Shown here one piece after another: positions 11,575 through 24,694 of a DNA stretch of 64,000 bases (its first letter is position 1; each line of letters opens with the position of its first letter). The notes under the pieces were generated by a model. It was not told the origin of the DNA, ran no database searches, and saw only the letters and a list, made by a program, of their open reading frames with translations. Both the position numbers and the translations under genes were made by a program. Source of the stretch: Thunnus maccoyii (lineage: Eukaryota; Chordata; Actinopteri; Scombriformes; Scombridae); assembly GCF_910596095.1 (NCBI RefSeq), contig NC_056540.1:11091001-11155000 (forward strand). The letters run 5' to 3'.

Positions 11575-13059
11575 AAAAACAGTGGGAAAAAATGGGGGGC
11601 GGTGGTTCGAGAATCTGTTTTCTTTTCATACGTTTCATTAAAAGAGATTCACAAACACATGAAACTCTGCATATCCATCATCATCATTGGCAAATACGAG
11701 TATGAGCTTTATCCCTGTTAGCTGCACAAAGCACTCCTTCTCTTCTACCTACCAGATACGACACACACCCATCAGATTAAATCTTCTCGCCTTACCTACC
11801 TTACGATCCTGGAGCCTGGTGCCTCAGGTTTCTGTCCACGGCGCTGTCAGAAGGGGAAACAGGGTGTGTGTTGCCAGAGCGCAGGCCATCACCTCTCCCT
11901 GATTGCACATGAGAGTAGAGGTAATGGGAGTGTAATAGCACCTTAAGTACCCTGCTCTCACTGACACTGGCTGTATAGCATTACCCCTTTGGTCTGACTG
12001 TGTGGCAAAGAGTGTGTGTACATGTGTGGACGAAGGGGTGTATGCATTGGCATATGTGTGTGTGCAAGTTTTTTTCTGTGTGCCAATCCGTTTGTCTGCT
12101 GTGGATAAGTGTGGAGGTGTTTGTGTGTGTGTGTGTGTCTGCTGAAAGAGGTCTGACTGAGGTTTGAGTGTGTTGTGTTTTCCCTGAGGGTCGTCTGAGC
12201 CGTAGCGATCAAAGAGAGAGATGGAGGTTAACTGACCAGACCTGAGAACCTCCACAGAAGGACCTGAGGGACTCCTCTCTGTTAGCCCAGGTACCAATCA
12301 TCTGACACACACACACAAACACACACAATCAGTAGAGCAGTGAGTGTAGAGGGGGGCAGTTTGAGTGATCCGGAGGGATTTAAAGATCTGTAAGGCCCAA
12401 ACTAACTTTGTCACTTCACTCATGAAGCCGTAGCCTTTCACACAGTATCCATTACCTCAGATACTTTCTCTACAAAACATCAAATAGCTTTATCCCAACT
12501 CCTACCTCTATGCTTTCACAGAGAGATGCCTTCCACTGATATGGAAGTCCTGTAAAGTGAGTGTAAGTTATATAGCGGAGGTCCTTAGAGAGAAACTCAA
12601 TGACTAGTCTTGTACTAGAAAGTTAGACTGTATTCCTGAGTAGCTCAAAGTAACCGACTCCCACTGAAGGACTGAGAGTGGCGCACTTCTGCTGGAAGTT
12701 ATGTTGTCAAAGGAGAGAGAGGGAGAAAAAGAACAAGTGCATTCAAGTGTGCGAACGTGTGCAAGTGTGCAAATGTGGAAATGCGCGAGTTGCAGGAGTG
12801 GGTGTGCAAATGCACGTGGGTCTGAGTGTGTGTGTGTGTGTGTGTTTGAAAATGAATGAGAGATAACCATCACAGGCAGCTGCTGTGGTGAGGAGAGACG
12901 ACTAGCACCAGCTAGATGCTGCAGGGAAGTTTCCTCGAAAACAACATTGACTACTTGTTGATTCCATAGGTTCTTACATCTAATACATATTATTGTAGAA
13001 ATCAGACATTTTGTGAGAGCTTTGATTCCAAACAGTCTGTCATATAGAACCTCACATCA

Positions 13060-13240
13060 GTGCAAAAGCATCAGAAGTGAAAAAGTATGCAGATAATTTA
13101 ATTATATAAAAGTAGAAACACCAAAATGTAAAGATACTCAATCATAAATCAAAGTTCTGCATTAAAAAAACAACTTTTATGAAATAAATAAAAAAAAAAA
13201 TAAAATACAGGAAAATGTACTTACATGTTAAAAATAAAAT
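13060..13240 (+). repeat. Fragment of an interspersed teleost repeat
   Basis: The text CACCAAAATGTAAAGATACT followed by TCAAAGTTCTGCATT resembles a widespread fish repeat that contains 'AAAATACTCNATTACAAGTAAAAGTCCTGCATTC'-like sequence (recalled). An A-rich tail interrupts it. The related 3' portion lies at 13.96-14.15 kb in the same orientation, so both may be pieces of one old copy. Confidence 0.45.
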
Positions 13241-13329
13241 TATTAATTATACAGAATGGTCACTTTTAATCTTATATTATTGTATTACATGACTTTATTA
13301 TTATTACTGATTCAAACATATCAAAGGAT

Positions 13330-13520
13330 AAGGCCGGCAATATATTTCTTATTGTGAAAGAGACAAATAGAGCTTACGTCTTTGTGCCATAGACCTCCAT
13401 TGTTGTCCAAAAACTACTGAGCCTCTCCATTGCATTGACTGACATGTTCCCTCATTAACATAAACATGGGCACTGTAGTTTTTTGAGTCAAGCCTTCATA
13501 CTGGTACACTGTCCGTCTGC
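13330..13520. repeat. Probable interspersed repeat fragment
   Basis: The segment around CATAGACCTCCATTGTTGTC and CATTGCATTGACTGACATG resembles sequence I associate with repeated non-coding elements in fish genomes. No termini are visible, so the class is unknown and the assignment is tentative. Confidence 0.3.
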
Positions 13521-13959
13521 CATAAATGGTCACCAGCACAATCAATGTGTGTCAATCTACAGCTGAACATATTACCCAACAAATGCACTATTCATCTATG
13601 TTTGACTAATGTTTGATAAAAACTACAGTGTCCTGCCTTTTCAGGAAATGACTGCGCCTTTAAAAAAGAATTAAACTATCTATTTGTGAGCTGATTTTCA
13701 ATACGTGTCTTCAGACCATATCTAAAAGCAAAAGTGTTAATGATGGATTCCTTCTGGCTGCATCACAATGCCTCCCTGATATCTATCCAAGTATCTTTTG
13801 TGTCTTGTCCAAATAGGGATATAACAATGTACAGTTTCCATTCAAAGCCATTCATGGCAGTGTGCTCAGTTGTGCCCACAAAAAGTGATGGAAGTATTTG
13901 CATGAAGAATGAAAAAATGAGAGCTGTAAGCGTATACCGTAATTAAGTTTAATCATGCA

Positions 13960-14152
13960 TAACTAATCATATGTTGTATGCACACAATGTTAATCTGCAA
14001 GTTAAGTGCGATTACAGCTGTCAAAGAAATGTGAAGTAAAATCTATAATATCAAATTGTAGTGAAGTAAAAAGTGGAAATAGTAAAGTCCAAGTACAGCA
14101 AAATTGAAATTAAACACAGCACTTGAGTATTAGTTACTTTACACCACTGCTG
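13960..14152 (+). repeat. 3' portion of an interspersed teleost repeat
   Basis: Motifs TGTAGTGAAGTAAAAAGTGG, AAAGTCCAAGTACAGCAAAA and TTAGTTACTTTACACCACTG match the tail of a common fish repeat whose consensus has 'TAGTGAAGTAAAAAGTAC' and ends 'AGTTACTTTCCACCACTG' (recalled). No coding capacity. Confidence 0.6.
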
Positions 14153-14322
14153 TAGTGTATGGTGTCTTGTACAGTATGCTGCATTTCCTGTATGTGAGGA
14201 ATGGTCAACTGTCCTTTCCCTGAAATAAACAAAGTATATCCTCTTCTCTCTAGTTAAACATGACCCTAACGATGACATTGAGAGCCAGCCTGTTTGGGTA
14301 GGTGATGGTGGTGTATGTATCC

Positions 14323-14349
14323 ATGTGTGTGTGTGTGTGTGTGTGTGTA
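14323..14349 (+). repeat. (TG)n microsatellite
   Basis: About 26 bases of TG. Confidence 0.95.
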
Positions 14350-15861
14350 AGGAGGGGTGGGAGGTGGGGCACAGAATCCCGCTGCTGGGTAACATCTCTG
14401 TCAGGACGGCTCTGCTCCGTCACCACCCCGCTTCCACACACACACACACATATGCACACACACACACCCACGCACTCCATCAGCACCCGCTCAGGGCTCA
14501 TCAGTCGCAATGGAGCACATGTGGCCGGAGTATTCTAAACAAAGCTTTATAAAGAGCTCAACTAAGACGGCCCGATGTGACAGTCAGGGTACTAATGATG
14601 CCTGGAGACCGCTAAATACGCCACTGACAGACCTACGGCCTGCATGCCATGCACAGACACATCACACACAAGTTTTCATTTTGGCATGCACTGACAAACT
14701 CTTGCAATCACTGTGGCAGGGTGGAACACATGCTCGCAGTGGCAAACACACAGATGCACACAAACTCATACACACACACACCTTGTGCCCAAGGGCATCT
14801 GTCCGCAGCCTAAGAGCTCCCAACTGTTGAGGAAAAACAGCTCAATTAGCTCAGTGGAGGAACTAACGAAATATGTCTATACATATACACACACACACAC
14901 ACACCACCCACACACATACACACACTCAGAATCGCATTGATCCTTTCCCAGTCTGTGGCTCTAATTGGTGTGTTGATGATACTGTGAGAGTGTGGGATCC
15001 TTCAGGCAACCATAGAATGACTTCCAGCTCTTTATTTCTCATTTAAAGTTGAAATACACCCACAAATCCTCCCAGTCGCTGCAAACTATATTCTACCTGA
15101 TATTCCTTTTGAGATTCTTGTCTTATGTCTGGGTTTAATCACATTTTTTTCTAGCGCGTGGTAATGCCAAACCTGAGAGCACTCCAAGATCACAAAAAGC
15201 ACACACTGCAGCCTTAAAATCAGAGTGTTCCCGTGCCATAAATATCTAATAGCTTGATGACTTTGTTGCTCCCAGTAGATTGAACAGTTGTAAAAACCAT
15301 CTATCCATTATGTGCATGTCCATTAAAACTACGCACGCAAATGCTCAATGAGCACCTCCAATTCAAATATACACAAACCCTCGCACACACACACACACAC
15401 ACACATACACGCACACTGTTACAGCAAGTTATTGAGAGCAAATGGGGTAGAGTTATTTCCATAAAGGGTCTCAGTGGGTCTCAAGGATCTCTGCTCCCGC
15501 CGACTGGGAGCGATTTAGTGAAGCACACACTGGTATATTAGTAACTGAAGACGTCTGGGGACAAAGCTGCTCTCTACAAAACCCTATCCCTCCACTGTGA
15601 CCTCTAGAGCATTCACAACTGGGACTGGGAGGCACTCTCCATCTTTCGCTGACTATCTCAGTTTGTTCTCCTTTTCTCTTTGACTTTTGGGTCTCTTTTT
15701 TTGCTATCTTCTATCTTTCTTGAGAGCGGGGTTCTCTTTTTTATCCCTATATATATTAGATTTTTTTTCCATCTCCCTCCTCTCTTTCCATTCCACCCAT
15801 ATTCTACTCTATTTTCCACATTTCTCTCACTACAGTTCTCTCTCTTACATCCATCCTGTCT

Positions 15862-15909
15862 CTCTTTCTCTTTCTCTCTCTCTCTCTCTCTCCCCCCCCC
15901 CCCCCCCCC
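15862..15909 (+). repeat. (TC)n followed by C18
   Basis: A CT-rich run ends in 18 consecutive C residues at 15892-15909. The polypyrimidine region starts near 15660 with only short interruptions. It is a candidate for triplex (H-DNA) formation. Confidence 0.95.
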
Positions 15910-16929
15910 ATCCCTCCACTCCTTGGCCCCAGGGACGGACTGCTGATAGACTGTGTACACCAGCTGCCCAGGGGCTATTTTTAAGGAGCATTTGTCCTTC
16001 TCCTTCCCTCTGGAGACTGACTCAACCCAACAACATCTCGTCCGCGCACACTCACATGTGCGCACAAACACACACAGGCATTAACACATGCACTCATTAG
16101 CCCATGAGCATGCATGCCCCACACTTTCTTCCTCGCACACATCCACACACATCCTCCATCCAAGGGCATTCTGTAAATGTAGGGGCAGCTTGTAGCGCCG
16201 TAGCCCACTGCTTAACTGCACAGGAGCCCAGGCGCTCCCCAGCCAGCCTCAGAGGGCTCATAAAGCTACCCTCCTCCCAGGGCCTGGCTAATGCGCTCCC
16301 TTGTTCTACCCCTGCCTTACAATAGTTTGTAAAACAATACTGTAAAACACTGTTGCCGAGTATTGCGTCAGGCTGCTTTCATCACTAAACCCACAGCAGC
16401 CAATAGGGGCACTTGAATAATGCATACAGGAAGTCAGAAGATTCAAGTTCGGTGGCACCCCGCAAACTGCAGCTTAACACCGCTGTAGTCTGTCTTATTT
16501 GACCCTGCCTCCACATCATGTTGAAGAAATATAAACTTAAGTACTGCAAAAAGAAGAGATGGATTTGCAGAAACAGAGGAGGAAAACGTTAGACAGAAAG
16601 CTTGTCAGAGACACAAGAATGAGTAAAGCAATTAGTCTGCTCACTGCTAACACAACCGTGAAAAATTCAGAAATGTGAAATTATTTCAATTTTCATTTGT
16701 AACCTCGGTAATAATTGTAAAGGAATTTGTTAACAAGCTACTAAATTATGTTCAAAGCATAAAATCTAGGCTGCGAACCTTACTTTTGTGTTGTGTTCAA
16801 CCGCTGCTGCTCAAAGCAAATGTAAAATATAAAATGAATCCTCAAACAACTGCTCCAGCAACCTCGTTAAGACATTATTTACTTTCATCGTTAGCCAGGG
16901 AAGAGGACACTAAAAATCTGTCAGCAGCC

Positions 16930-17200
16930 TGAAACGCTTCCTCGAGTGTCTGAGCACTGTTTAATTGTGCCATTTATCAGCCAAAAAAAGCCTTCACACT
17001 CATAAATAAACACAATGCCCGTGCAAAGGAATTATAAAAATGTCATGGCTAACCCACAAGTGAGGCCAGTGTTGATGCATATTAAGCGATTTAGTCAGTG
17101 AAGGAGTGGAGCAAAAATATGATGGTTAATTTAAGAGTCATTAAAATTGTATGAATGTGCATTGCGCTTGCTTGGAGTGGGATTTTCTCTGATCGGTAAC
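16930..17200. promoter_or_regulatory. Candidate conserved non-coding block
   Basis: Unique, repeat-free sequence contains TTATAAAAATGTCATGGC, GATGCATATTAAGCGATTTA, GGTTAATTTAAGAGTCATTA and AATGTGCATTGCGC. It stands out from the surrounding CA/GT-rich DNA. Function is inferred from texture alone. Confidence 0.25.
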
Positions 17201-19137
17201 GAAGAGGGAGAAAGAGCAATACAAGCTGCCACACATTGTGGTCTATAAACTCACTGATTGATCATGGTAGAGCCAAGCAAACCTGAGAGGGAGGCCCAAT
17301 CAATGTTTCTGAGACTGTGGAATGTGTGTGTGTTTATGTGTGTGTGTGTGTGTCTGTGCTTGCGCGTGTGTGTGCATGCGTGCAGGTCTGTGTGTATTTA
17401 TGTGTACTTGCATGCAAGCATGCACTATTTTGGCTGTACATGTTTACAGCCTTGTGTGTTTCATACATATTGAAGTGCACGCATTTGTGGATATGTGTGT
17501 GTGTGATTGTGTGATTGTGTGCATGTGTGCGTGTGTGTGTGTGTGTGTGATTGTGTGCTTCCCTCATTTGAGGAAAGACAATGTTCTACATTCCACAGGG
17601 GAACAGAGTCATTACCGAAGCAGGAACTCAAGCCTGGAGGCCACGGCTCTGCATGTAGTGTGAATAGATCGAGCTAGTTTCTCACCGAGACGTGCTGTAG
17701 AACACACACTCCGCCATTACCAGTGCCCTGCAGTTCAAACCTCACTCCCACCTTATTTCAGCTTGGAAAAATAGGTAAAGTTGACAAAAACAAACAACTT
17801 ATCTCACCATGGCAGCTCTGAGATGAAGCGATCATTGCATTATGCGCAGACACTGCAACCCCATCAATAATTTGTGTATCAAATTCAAAGTAAGTGTTGA
17901 GTGGACGTCTGTGAGGTGACTTGTAGATCTAGACGGCGTGAATTCTCTGTGACTCCGAGGCTAAGCTTCATAATCAGCCGCTGAGGGATGTGTCAGCTCT
18001 GAAGCCCTCTGCTGCCCTCTGTTGGTGACTGAATCTCACCCAACGTTCCCACACAATGCAGGTAGAGACATATGGCAGCTGTCTATCACTAAATAACAGG
18101 TGTGTCAGTGATTCTACCTTCTCGTGCTCTACTCCTCTCCTTTTGTCAATTTCCCTCCTGGCATAAAGCAGACAAAGTATGGCTGAGTTAATTTCCCCTG
18201 TTGCTGAAACACACAGGTCATTAGCATGGCCCACAGGAAACTATTGTTCCATCATAATAGATGGCAATCAGAGGTGAGGTCTGATAACGCCTGCTGTCAC
18301 CTGATGCTCCGTCTGTTTGCTTCTCTCTTTCTCTTTCTCCATCACTATAGCTTTCTTTCCTTCTCGCTTTTCTTAAGTGCAGTTGTGATGTACTCATACT
18401 TGCAGATATCGTGTGCATTTCACAGTAATTTGTAGTTTTTTTCTCCCCCTTTTCTCTTGTACTCTTAGCCACTAAATTAAGCATGACATATCTGGGTTAC
18501 GATAGCCCTATAACACAACACTTATGCTTCTATACAGTGCTGAAAAATCTTTTGATAACACAAATGCACACACATTGTGCACATGTACACTCACCAGTCC
18601 TAACCCACACACAAAGACACTTCTTTTATAACCTCCATCTGTGCTTCTTTGGGAGAATTTTCTCTTTCTTTGCACATACATCTCTGAACTTTTTTCATTC
18701 TATTCAGACGATTTACAGACCTTTTTCTTGGTCCAGATTTCTTTCTGCATTTTCTGGCATCCTTCTAGTACCAACAATGGGTTTCCAGGACCTGCAGTCA
18801 TAATCATTGCTATAGACTTCCTGTGCACTCACAGTATGCCACAATAGTGTTGATTTTGATTGACACCACTGGTGATGTGTAAAAAAAATATGAATATTTA
18901 CAGTATTAGTATTAGTCATGGTAAAAATTCCAGTCACATCACATACATACGCTTAAACCAGCCTTGATCTATAAACAGACTGAGAATGAAGGGCCTTGAT
19001 TGGCTGAGAGATTGATTGACAGCTGAACGAGTGGAACCTTTGAATGTGAAACTCAAAGGAAAGATGGGAAGCGTGTTTGTGCAGGTCCCAAGGGGGGAAA
19101 AGCCTGGGTTTCACACACGCATGCATGCACGCACGCA

Positions 19138-19140
<3 letters not shown>

Positions 19141-19179
<39 letters not shown>
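19141..19179 (+). repeat. (AC)n microsatellite
   Basis: Thirty-nine bases of AC, preceded by degenerate GCATGCACGCACGCAC. Confidence 0.97.
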
Positions 19180-19180
<1 letters not shown>

Positions 19181-19485
19181 TGTGATCTTGCTCTACTTTG
19201 GGCTGTGCTCCACATGAAAGCGTCAATGCTTCCTGCTGTTTGAGATGAGCTGTGTGTTGCACTGCAAAAGAACATACAGGTCTGTATATACATGTAGACG
19301 GACAGGTCTGTGTGGAGACCAGAGCAGGTGAGATTGTATCCATCTTCTATGGCCTTTGTGGAATATCTCTCTTTCCCCCCCTCTGCCTCATTTCCTCTTT
19401 CTCCTGTCCTCTCTGTCATTTTGTATTTCTTTTTCTTTCTATCTTTCTCCTCCTCCTCTTCATCTTCTGCTTCTTGTCCCTCTTT

Positions 19486-19530
19486 TCTTCTTCTTCTTCT
19501 TCTCCTTCTTCTTATTTTTCCATTCTTCTT
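19486..19530 (+). repeat. (TTC)n tract
   Basis: Imperfect TTC/CTT triplets inside a longer pyrimidine-rich run from about 19365 to 19545. Confidence 0.9.
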
Positions 19531-20269
19531 CTTCTTGTCCCCAGAGATTAAAATGAATGAGTTTCATTCACACCCTCGGCTTCTCTCAGGTAAAACACAG
19601 AGAAGTGAAATATCTTTTTTTTCCATTCAGTTTTCAATATGCATTTTTCTCATTTATATCATTATCGTTCAAACATGAAGGAACATTTCCATGTTTTATC
19701 TAAACATTGAAATTACATACAAACATACAAAATGACAAGTTTAATTACAATCATAATTCTTTCTGTCAGCTTGCTACTGACTCATCATTCCCTCAAAATA
19801 ATATTTAATATAGAAAGTGAACATACACCGTGTTCTACAAATGGCACTCCACAAATGTGGAGGCACTGTGCCCTTGACTATCCCCCTGCTGAAAGTAAGT
19901 CTTAGCCAATTAACAATGTCTTCCACTAGGTCTACATGCACACACACAAACACACGTGTGTGTGCACTCACACACACCCAAACCTCGCAGCTCATGGGAC
20001 TAAACCTCATTAACTGCTCTGAGACAGACACTCTCTCTTTAATCAATCCTTTTCTAAGACTGCGCGCACATGGAGGAACGGTGACAATACAACACAAGCA
20101 CATACACAAACACACACACACACACACACATAAGGGGAGAGGGAGAGAGGTTTAGATACATTCACACACTGGTCTCCCAGAGAGAAAAACATGGTCATTT
20201 GCCAGGGTGATTCAACTCTAAAACACCCTAATTACATCGACAAAGCCACTTTGTTTTGGTGCAGGATAA

Positions 20270-20540
20270 AATGTGAATGATTTAGCATATTATTATTATG
20301 CCTCTGAAATATTAACCAACCCCGAGGGACTTTATCTGCTCTTTTAAATATATGCAAATTATTTTATTTTGGTTTGGTTTGTTTCCAGTGACTTTTGTGA
20401 ATTGTGTTTGGATAATTAAATGAGTTTGTGCAGATGTAGAATCGCAGGCAGTGCCTACACGATGATGATCTGCCAGATTAGCATACAAATTAGGAATGTT
20501 GCACCTCGACTGCTAATCGACCAACTTTTGTTTTCACTTC
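20270..20540. promoter_or_regulatory. Candidate conserved non-coding element
   Basis: A repeat-free block flanked by microsatellite DNA contains TGATTTAGCATATTATTATT, TATGCAAATTATTTTA (a POU-type ATGCAAAT), GGATAATTAAATGAG, CCAGATTAGCATACAAATTA and GACTGCTAATCGACC. The octamer, ATTA cores and low repetitiveness suggest an enhancer of a developmental gene. No alignment was available. Confidence 0.3.
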
Positions 20541-21822
20541 AACCTTGACCTATTTGAAACATCTACCCAGTGTCTGGCCTTGGAGTGGAAATGTAAACAC
20601 TGTTCCCTGGCTTTTAATTGATAAGACTCATTTGATATTGTCCTTCATTCCAAACACTTCTCATTTCTCTTGTGTCAGGCTCTTTCAATTATGATTGTCC
20701 TCCTAGCTCGCTGCATGCTTTTTCATACAGCACCACCGGATTGATGTTGCACTGATCTTGTGCGGCTCTGCATTGACTTAGCACTTTTAACATTGCCAGA
20801 TGAGTGGGTGAAACAGTCTACTTCTGTGTGAACCAGGTACAAATCATCTCCTATCCAAGGTTGAGGAGGTCTTTTAAATGACGTAGTGGACCTGGAGCAG
20901 TGGATTTGCAGAGCGCCAACATTTCAGCTCTGTCTTACTTCACTGATTGCCATGTGAATCCCTGATGGGTTCCGCTTCGTACATAATCATTTCCCTAACA
21001 TGGGATAATTTGATTCTATTACTCTAACAACAGCGCAAACAAATTGCCTACGTAATTTATTGTGCCAATAATAGCAAAAACAGATGTGGTAATGGCACTG
21101 TGGCTTTCCAACCTCACATTTATATGGACTTAAAACCAAACTGGATATAATCGTTAAAATACATTTACGAACACCCAGCATCACGTTTACTTGAGGTATT
21201 TTCTGTGTCCAAACATGCATAATTATGGTTTGGCAAAGTGGTGATCTTCAGGCTCCGTCAGTGAACCTTCATTTTTGCACCCACACAGTTCCAGGTCTTT
21301 TTTCCAAAAAAACCCCCATAGTTTTTTCTTTTTTTTTCACAACTTCCCCTCAGCTTTTCCACAGCTTTCTCTCTGCTTATCGGGGTGATTTCCTGTGAGG
21401 AGGTTCAAGACACAAACAACATCCGTGTATCTATTCAGCTATATTATCTTTACTAATACTGCATTTCTCCCGTGGAGTATCTCACCGGCCCTCTCCTGTA
21501 CTCTCCTCTGTACACTCTAAAGTACCTCCATTCACTGGTGTTCTATATGCCCTCTAAAGCCCTCTGCTCTGTCCCATTTCTCCGATTGCCTCGGGTCCTT
21601 TTTGACACCTCTGGCATGTTAATGGGCCAATCAGAGACACTGTCCTTGAGAATCTCACTTTGGCTCATTTTCATACCCCCCTCCTCTCTCTCCCAGATTT
21701 ATAACCTCTGCTGCTTACAGCTCCAGATGTTTTGTTCTGGTTTTTACTCTCTGTAATTGCTAATTCAATCTAGTTGTAAAGGAGCAGATGCTCTCAGGAC
21801 TTGAGCATACCTGTGTGGGTTC

Positions 21823-21824
<2 letters not shown>

Positions 21825-21866
<42 letters not shown>
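21825..21866 (+). repeat. (TG)n microsatellite
   Basis: About 42 bases of GT/TG. Confidence 0.97.
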
Positions 21867-21873
<7 letters not shown>

Positions 21874-22908
21874 TATGCTTTCTCGCCCATGTACAAAGCA
21901 ACAGGATTTACTGTAACACCCTGACATATAAACATAAGTCTTTGCAATTACACCAAGCTCATTTCCTTATGTAGGGGAATAAGACAACAGCAGTTTTAAC
22001 TTGCCAAGAATTGCACACTGGCATCAACTTCCATTATACTCTGAATTACTGTCACCCTTAAATCACCGCTGCTGAGGTTTGCTGGTTTAGCTGTACTGAC
22101 AGTTGGCTTTGGAGGTCTAAACTGTGGTGGGAGCCTCTCTCATCAGCCTCCTCTCATTTTTTTTTATCATCCTACATCCTTTTTCTCACCAGGGAAAGTG
22201 GCAATCCAGTCCAGTTTAGAGAGAAAAATAAACAGACTGGTTATCCACAGGAATGTGAATGCTACTTTAGTCCCATTAGGAACATCTGTGTGTGTGGTTT
22301 GAGATCACATCGGGTTGTCTATGCGACTTTGAACATGTGACAAGTGGACTCATTGTTTTAGTATATTCAGTACTTACATACCATGCCAGATATGCTTCGT
22401 GCAATCTTACATATATCTGTACAGTGCACACATATTTATTACACATTTACATGAAAGTACACACACATTAAAAGCGCACACATCAGTCCTTGCTCTCATG
22501 CCCACACACGCACGCTCCACAGTGGACCTGTCATGTGTCATGGAGACAGGGGTCAGATACTGTGTGATGTGTGTGGGGGTTATATCGCTTGGGAAAAGGA
22601 CTAAAGATCTTACCGGGGCTGCAAGAGGGCCAACAATAACAGCCTGAAATATAACAGCAGTGAAAGAACCCTTGCTCTGACAGGAGGAAAGCTGGGCCCC
22701 AGTGAGTGACTCTGCAGATCAGAACCTCTTCTGTGGGCACAAAGATGGGCGGGATCGTTAATTCATAGCTAATGTACAAAACAAAGAACATTGTTTTCTA
22801 ATGGCATTGTAAAACTGCGAGGGAAAAAAAGGCACAGAGTGTTTCAAGAGATTGAAAGCACATGTTTGAAGAGAAAGAATAATAGCGGAGTTGTAGAAGC
22901 GGCTTTTC

Positions 22909-22940
<32 letters not shown>

Positions 22941-24694
22941 GGTGCACATTCCCAAGTCAAGATGATGTTCCGACCACATTTGTCATGGGAACTTCAGCCA
23001 TGTAAACACACAGCCTCGACCCCCAGCGGTAGCACTGACTGACACACACGCTCACATGTGCACACAAACCAAGCACACTCACCCATGTGCAATACTCTCT
23101 AGTACCAGAAAAGTCAGAGTGCCCCCTAGTGCTGCTTGTCTAACAATTACATCATGTGCCTTAGTTTTCCATCTACTGAAACTCTAAAGTAGAGCGAATT
23201 GATGGTCAACAGAAAAGCGAGATGATGAATGGAATGTGGTTGTAAATTATGAAATATCCAGACGGAAATTATGGGTTTACAACACTTCTTACTGTCTGCC
23301 TTGACACTAAGCACACTGTTTGAGAGCAGATTTCTATAATTAAGCCTAAGTTTTTTCCCTAGACTGCGTAGCACTATACTGTATTTAGAACAAAACACAC
23401 ACACACATCCCTGGATACACACACATGCATCCTATATATCAGTATACAGAATTCTGATCTTTAAGGACACAGGGGTTTTTCAATCAAGTCTTTGATTGAA
23501 TACTTTGCCATCCTCAGCACTCACTCACAAATACACACACACACACACACTGTTGACAGAGAGTGTCTTGAGCAACATCATTTACCACTTAGGCCCCTCC
23601 CCGAGGACCATGCCATTCTTAATGCGTGGCAGATAGGTTGATAGCTCTAGTTTCTGTCGAGAAGTGCATGTCAATCAACAGCTCGCGTCAACGTCACCGA
23701 GGCAAAGTGTTTCTGAAAGATCTTTTTTACTGAGTGCCTTTCTATCCTTCCTCACACACAAACATACTCAGACATGCACAAACACACACACACATACACA
23801 CACACAGCCATTTCCATCTCAGCAATCACTTCTCCCAGAGTTCTCCTCTTCGGACGTGTAACAGTAATTGAGGTTGCTCCCTTGGGTGCAGTGCATTCTG
23901 GGCCGTTAAGTGCTGTTTCTTGTTGTTTTTTTCTCAAATGGGTTGTATTTTGGCTATTGTGTTGTTTCTTCCTGCTCTCCAATAGAAGTGTAAGCCGTGG
24001 GCCGTATTTACACGTATCATTAGAGAATAGAGACCCTGTCAGATGTAGGGCGTCTGAGGGCTTATCTTGCCCATCGCAATATCAATCAATACAACAAAAA
24101 AGTCTTAATACTTTTCTGTATACACTCAGTCACATGAGAATCAGAAGTATATTTCAAGGCAGACAAAACAACTACTGCAAGTAATTTCATTCTTCCTTTA
24201 CATAAATTAATCACTGAATACCAATTTATCTTCATAAGATTACTCCTAGAAGCCCATCATGTCTATATTTAAGATGACAGTCAGTCAAGGGTGTTCACTC
24301 GCCATGCTGACCTACCTGCTCACCACATCAGGCCTAGCTTGTGACCTTTCTGAGCGTTGATGACGTTGTCCATCCAGAAGAGGGAGTGATTGATCTGGAT
24401 TGACACAAACAGCCAGTGCCCTGCCTGGCCTGTCACACAACATCACTGGGTCATTGTAGCATGCCTGAATGCCAGATGAGGAAGGACCTAGAGCACACAG
24501 GGTGGTGACCTGCTCACTATCATGTAGGCTACAGTTTTGGGCAGGCTGAAGCACATTTGGACAAAAATGTGAGGGTTTAGTTTTACAATGGAGAGCGAGA
24601 AACGGTGTGTGAGTGAAATCCCAACATGTACTGAAAATCAACACACATAGAGCCTATATCAAATAATCAAATATACACATGTGAATAAATTGTT

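Larger units (their letters stand above)
9370..24690. other. Gene-free intergenic stretch with many simple repeats
   Basis: No exon could be assigned. The sequence alternates microsatellites and homopolymers (10.39, 11.5, 14.3, 15.9, 17.3-17.5, 19.1, 19.5, 20.1 and 21.8 kb), pieces of interspersed fish repeats (13.06-14.15 kb), and unique AT-rich blocks that may be regulatory (16.93-17.2, 20.27-20.54 and 20.95-21.23 kb). A short coding-like stretch on the minus strand at 24320-24450 is treated as a finding rather than as a gene. Confidence 0.5.

Noticed and set aside
11441..11721. Poly-proline/poly-glycine frames near 11.5 kb
   Set aside because: Produced by the G45 tract; not a gene.
11824..12297. 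157-codon minus-strand frame
   Set aside because: Low-complexity TH-rich middle from GT repeats; no recognisable domain and no supported start.
15658..16100. 137-codon frames on both strands
   Set aside because: They follow the polypyrimidine tract (LSLSLS/ERERE repeats); no domain or splice sites.
23774..24184. 136-codon plus-strand frame
   Set aside because: Starts in a CA repeat and has no similarity I recognise; likely chance.
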